Source: Pelargonium nanum
Taxonomy: Eukaryota > Streptophyta > Magnoliopsida > Geraniales > Geraniaceae
Assembly (NCBI GenBank): GCA_036897485.1
Contig: JAYMTF010001643.1
Location: 1-22,138, forward strand
Reading direction: 5' to 3'
DNA length: 22,138 bases
A program made the position numbers and the translations under genes. Below, in pieces: positions 20,298-22,138 of this stretch. The notes beneath the pieces were generated by a model. That model had not been told where the DNA came from. It saw nothing but the letters and a program-made list of their open reading frames with translations, and did no database searches. Each line of letters starts with the position of its first letter. Position 1 is the first letter of the stretch.

Positions 20298-20756
20298 TCA
20301 CACACCGGACTTGATGATCTTCCTCCGAGCTAAGAATCTCGCAATCGGCGGCGTCAATGCGATCGTGATCGGGACGCGGATCGGAATCAGAGCCTTGTTG
20401 CAGATCACGGCGAGAGCTAAAGCGCCGCCGCTGGACGCCGCGAGCTCCGCGGTCCGGTTGCGAAGCTTCTTCTTCTCCGCGACCGCCGGTGGAGGAGGAT
20501 TTGCGTCCAGAGGCGTCTCGTCGGCGAAGGACTCGGAGGAAGGAGAGAGATCGGGCGGCGGAGGAGGAGGAGGAGAGTCCTTGGAGAAGACGCCGGGGAG
20601 GTGGAGCTTGTTGAAGACGGACTCGACGTCGGCGTTGTTCTTGATGGCGACGTAGAGGCCGGTGATGGAGGCGGCGGAGACGGAGAAGTGGACGCCGAGA
20701 GCTACTGTGCCGTACTTTTTGAGGAGTTGTTTGAATCGGCCGCCGGAGAAAGCCAT
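20298..20756 (-). CDS. DUF1279 (FAM210-like) membrane protein
   Basis: Single-exon 152-aa protein. The start MAFSGGRFKQLLKKYGTVAL opens the DUF1279 domain; VALGVHFSVSAASITGLYVA (about 18-37) is a first hydrophobic segment. A proline-rich linker with seven consecutive prolines (about 63-69) and an acidic/basic stretch follow. The second half of the domain, with SSGGALALAVICNKALIPIR and VPITIALTPPIARFLARRK, includes a second hydrophobic segment and ends near 150. The domain halves are separated by about 60 residues of low-complexity linker. Animal FAM210 proteins are mitochondrial; an organelle membrane location here is inferred. The biochemical function is unknown to me. A leader-only ATG competitor was not seen. 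CG-rich codon use differs from the surrounding AT-rich DNA, as expected for a plant coding exon. Confidence 0.9.
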   Translation of the reverse strand: MAFSGGRFKQLLKKYGTVALGVHFSVSAASITGLYVAIKNNADVESVFNKLHLPGVFSKDSPPPPPPPDLSPSSESFADETPLDANPPPPAVAEKKKLRNRTAELAASSGGALALAVICNKALIPIRVPITIALTPPIARFLARRKIIKSGV

Positions 20757-20831
20757 TGCTGCGGTGGTTGACGGAGGTGAAGTGGTGGCGATTTGGGGAT
20801 ATAACTGTAATTTGAATGTGTATTCGAGGGC

Positions 20832-20844
20832 TTATCTATTATAG
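20832..20844 (-). promoter_or_regulatory. Possible TATA box of the DUF1279 gene
   Basis: On the minus strand CTATAATAGATAA lies about 80 bases before the ATG at 20756, leaving room for a leader of about 50 bases. The match to TATAWAWA is imperfect. Confidence 0.35.
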
Positions 20845-20905
20845 TGCGTCACAAAACCAACATTTAATTTAGCCATGTACCAAATTATGGGCATTAGCTC
20901 TGGAC

Positions 20906-21070
20906 AAACATATTAGAGTTGGCAACGCAGACTGAGATTGTGGGAAAAGATCTAAAGTTCGATTTTCACTAAACACATCTATTAGGAGGGGCGAGTAGTC
21001 TTAACTGTGACTAAGCCCCGAATTGGATTAAACCGGTGGTTTACACACAAAAAAAAACATATTAGAGTTG
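20906..21070 (+). mobile_element. SINE-like retroposon with 16-bp target-site duplications
   Basis: aaacatattagagttg occurs at 20906-20921 and exactly again at 21055-21070. Between them is a ~133-base element ending in a short A-tail (cacacaaaaaaaa). It contains a pol III B-box-like motif AGTTCGATTTTC at 20956-20967 (consensus GGTTCGANTCC); an A box is not clear. Size, tail and duplication fit a SINE. It lies about 150 bases upstream of the DUF1279 start codon. Confidence 0.65.
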
Positions 21071-21242
21071 ACAAATTGGTTTTAAATTGTTGGACTATAT
21101 TCGATTTCATCTCAAAAGTGCTTCGACTTAGGTCGGATTTTAATTTTAGTCACAAAATGTGCGGGTTTGTTCGACCCAAAATGGTAGTCGGGTCGGTCGG
21201 GTGTTATATATTCGCGAATTCAGGTTCAAATTGTTAACTCTA
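21063..21242. mobile_element. Short TIR element with CGGGTCGG interior
   Basis: TAGAGTTGACAAATTGG at 21063 and the inverse at the other end (TTGTTAACTCTA, 21231-21242) form an imperfect inverted repeat. The interior has cgacttaggtcggat, cgggtttgttcgaccc and gtcgggtcggtcgggt. Ends and content match the elements at 8857 and 12875. The left end overlaps the right target duplication of the SINE-like element. No clear target duplication of its own was found. Confidence 0.55.
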
Positions 21243-22112
21243 TATAGTACAAAACTATAAATGCAACAATTCAGATTCTGGTTCGAATATTTTGTTTCAA
21301 ATTAGAAGTACTTAATTCAAACTCGAAATGAGTTTGACTTCTTCTTCAAAATATAGCATATGTCTTTGTTCCATAAATTTTCTTCTCTCATCACTCGTCA
21401 TCGTTTCTTTACTTTGTTTGCATAATTTTTCTCGTTTTTGTTTAGTTTTATGACATAAACTTATTATTTGAACTAATCAAATTTATGTTTGCTATGCACG
21501 AATTGTCAATAATATCTTCATAAGAATAAAAATAAAATCCGTCCGAGTTTTTTCAAAATTAAAAATATATCAAAACACTTGTGTTTTGTGTAAGAACAAA
21601 ATGAGGTTTTAAAAAGTGATCCTAATATGGGTTGGGCCGGACTTTTGTCATCGCATTAAGAGTTTATATGTCTCTAAGTCTGGCCCAATGTTTAATTGGG
21701 CCTATTTTTTTTTAAATGAGCCTTTTACAAGCCCACTCTCTATTATTTATTTAATTTTATATTATCCAATTTGTACTTGAAGTAGTTTGCAACTTGTTTT
21801 GTTTAATCAAACAACCTTACATAAAAATAAAAAATTATAAAAAAAAACTCCCCTATGAAGTCAAAACCAATTTTGACACAAAAAATTGCATGGTTGTTGG
21901 TTTATTGTAATATAATTTATTTATAAGTCAAAATAGAATATTAGAGACATGCCAAAAAATAGTATGAGACTTTTCCAATGAAATTGAAAGACATTGATTG
22001 GTTTATAATAATTTATGTTTTATCTGTTTTAAATTTGCTTTTGAATAATATAGATTTTATTTGAAGCATTCTCGAATAATCATTTAGGACACTATCAACT
22101 ATAATTAGATCC
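21243..22112. other. AT-rich intergenic DNA
   Basis: No coding frame, TIR or promoter could be supported. It contains gggttgggccggac near 21630 and ttaattgggcctattt near 21691, short GGCC/TGGGC-type motifs without clear context. Confidence 0.5.
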
Positions 22113-22138
22113 AATAATAATAATAATAATAATAATAA
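22113..22138. repeat. (AAT)n microsatellite at the window edge
   Basis: A perfect run of the trinucleotide aat covers the last 26 bases and continues beyond the window, so its full length is unknown. Confidence 0.95.

Noticed and set aside
20311..20655. 114-codon plus-strand frame opposite the DUF1279 gene
   Set aside because: It is the antisense of a GC-rich coding exon; the glycine run is the complement of the proline run.

Overview
The window is nuclear DNA from a flowering plant, most likely a eudicot. It holds GT-AG introns, AT-rich non-coding DNA, plant-type transposon ends and four genes whose proteins match plant families closely. I cannot name the species. All four genes look intact, and I reconstructed their exon structures by hand from splice signals, reading phase and family conservation.

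Layout: (1) 1-29 is the end of a CACTA (En/Spm) DNA transposon whose body lies to the left. (2) 793-4731, + strand: RPN3, a non-ATPase lid subunit of the 26S proteasome; 8 coding exons, 487 aa, with one apparent GC-AG intron. (3) 5521-8318, - strand: a TRAPPC2L-type subunit of the TRAPP vesicle-tethering complex; 5 exons, 143 aa. Its introns carry a MITE, part of a dispersed repeat and a ~0.9 kb tandem-repeat array. (4) 8319-9430: a repeat-filled gap with a clean nested transposon insertion. (5) about 9460-16990, + strand: a UBC23-like giant ubiquitin-conjugating enzyme (UBE2O family); 7 coding exons, 1117 aa, plus a long intron in the 5' leader. (6) 16996-18753: AT-rich sequence with no gene. 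(7) 18773-19819: a dead, internally deleted LINE with target-site duplications. (8) 20298-20756, - strand: a one-exon DUF1279 (FAM210-like) membrane protein. (9) 20906-22138: a SINE-like retroposon, a short TIR element, and AT-rich DNA ending in an (AAT)n microsatellite.

The genes are unrelated housekeeping genes (two in the ubiquitin-proteasome system, one in vesicle traffic, one probably in an organelle membrane), each with its own promoter. Nothing suggests an operon, a biosynthetic cluster or a new defence-like system. The most unusual feature is at the start of UBC23: the end of the 5'-leader intron together with the start of the first coding exon (3' splice site, ATG and about 20 further bases) has been copied in tandem, giving five ATGGGAAC starts before the reading frame opens. 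The window also holds several small non-autonomous transposons, three of which appear to be one hAT-like family with CGGGTCGG-rich interiors.
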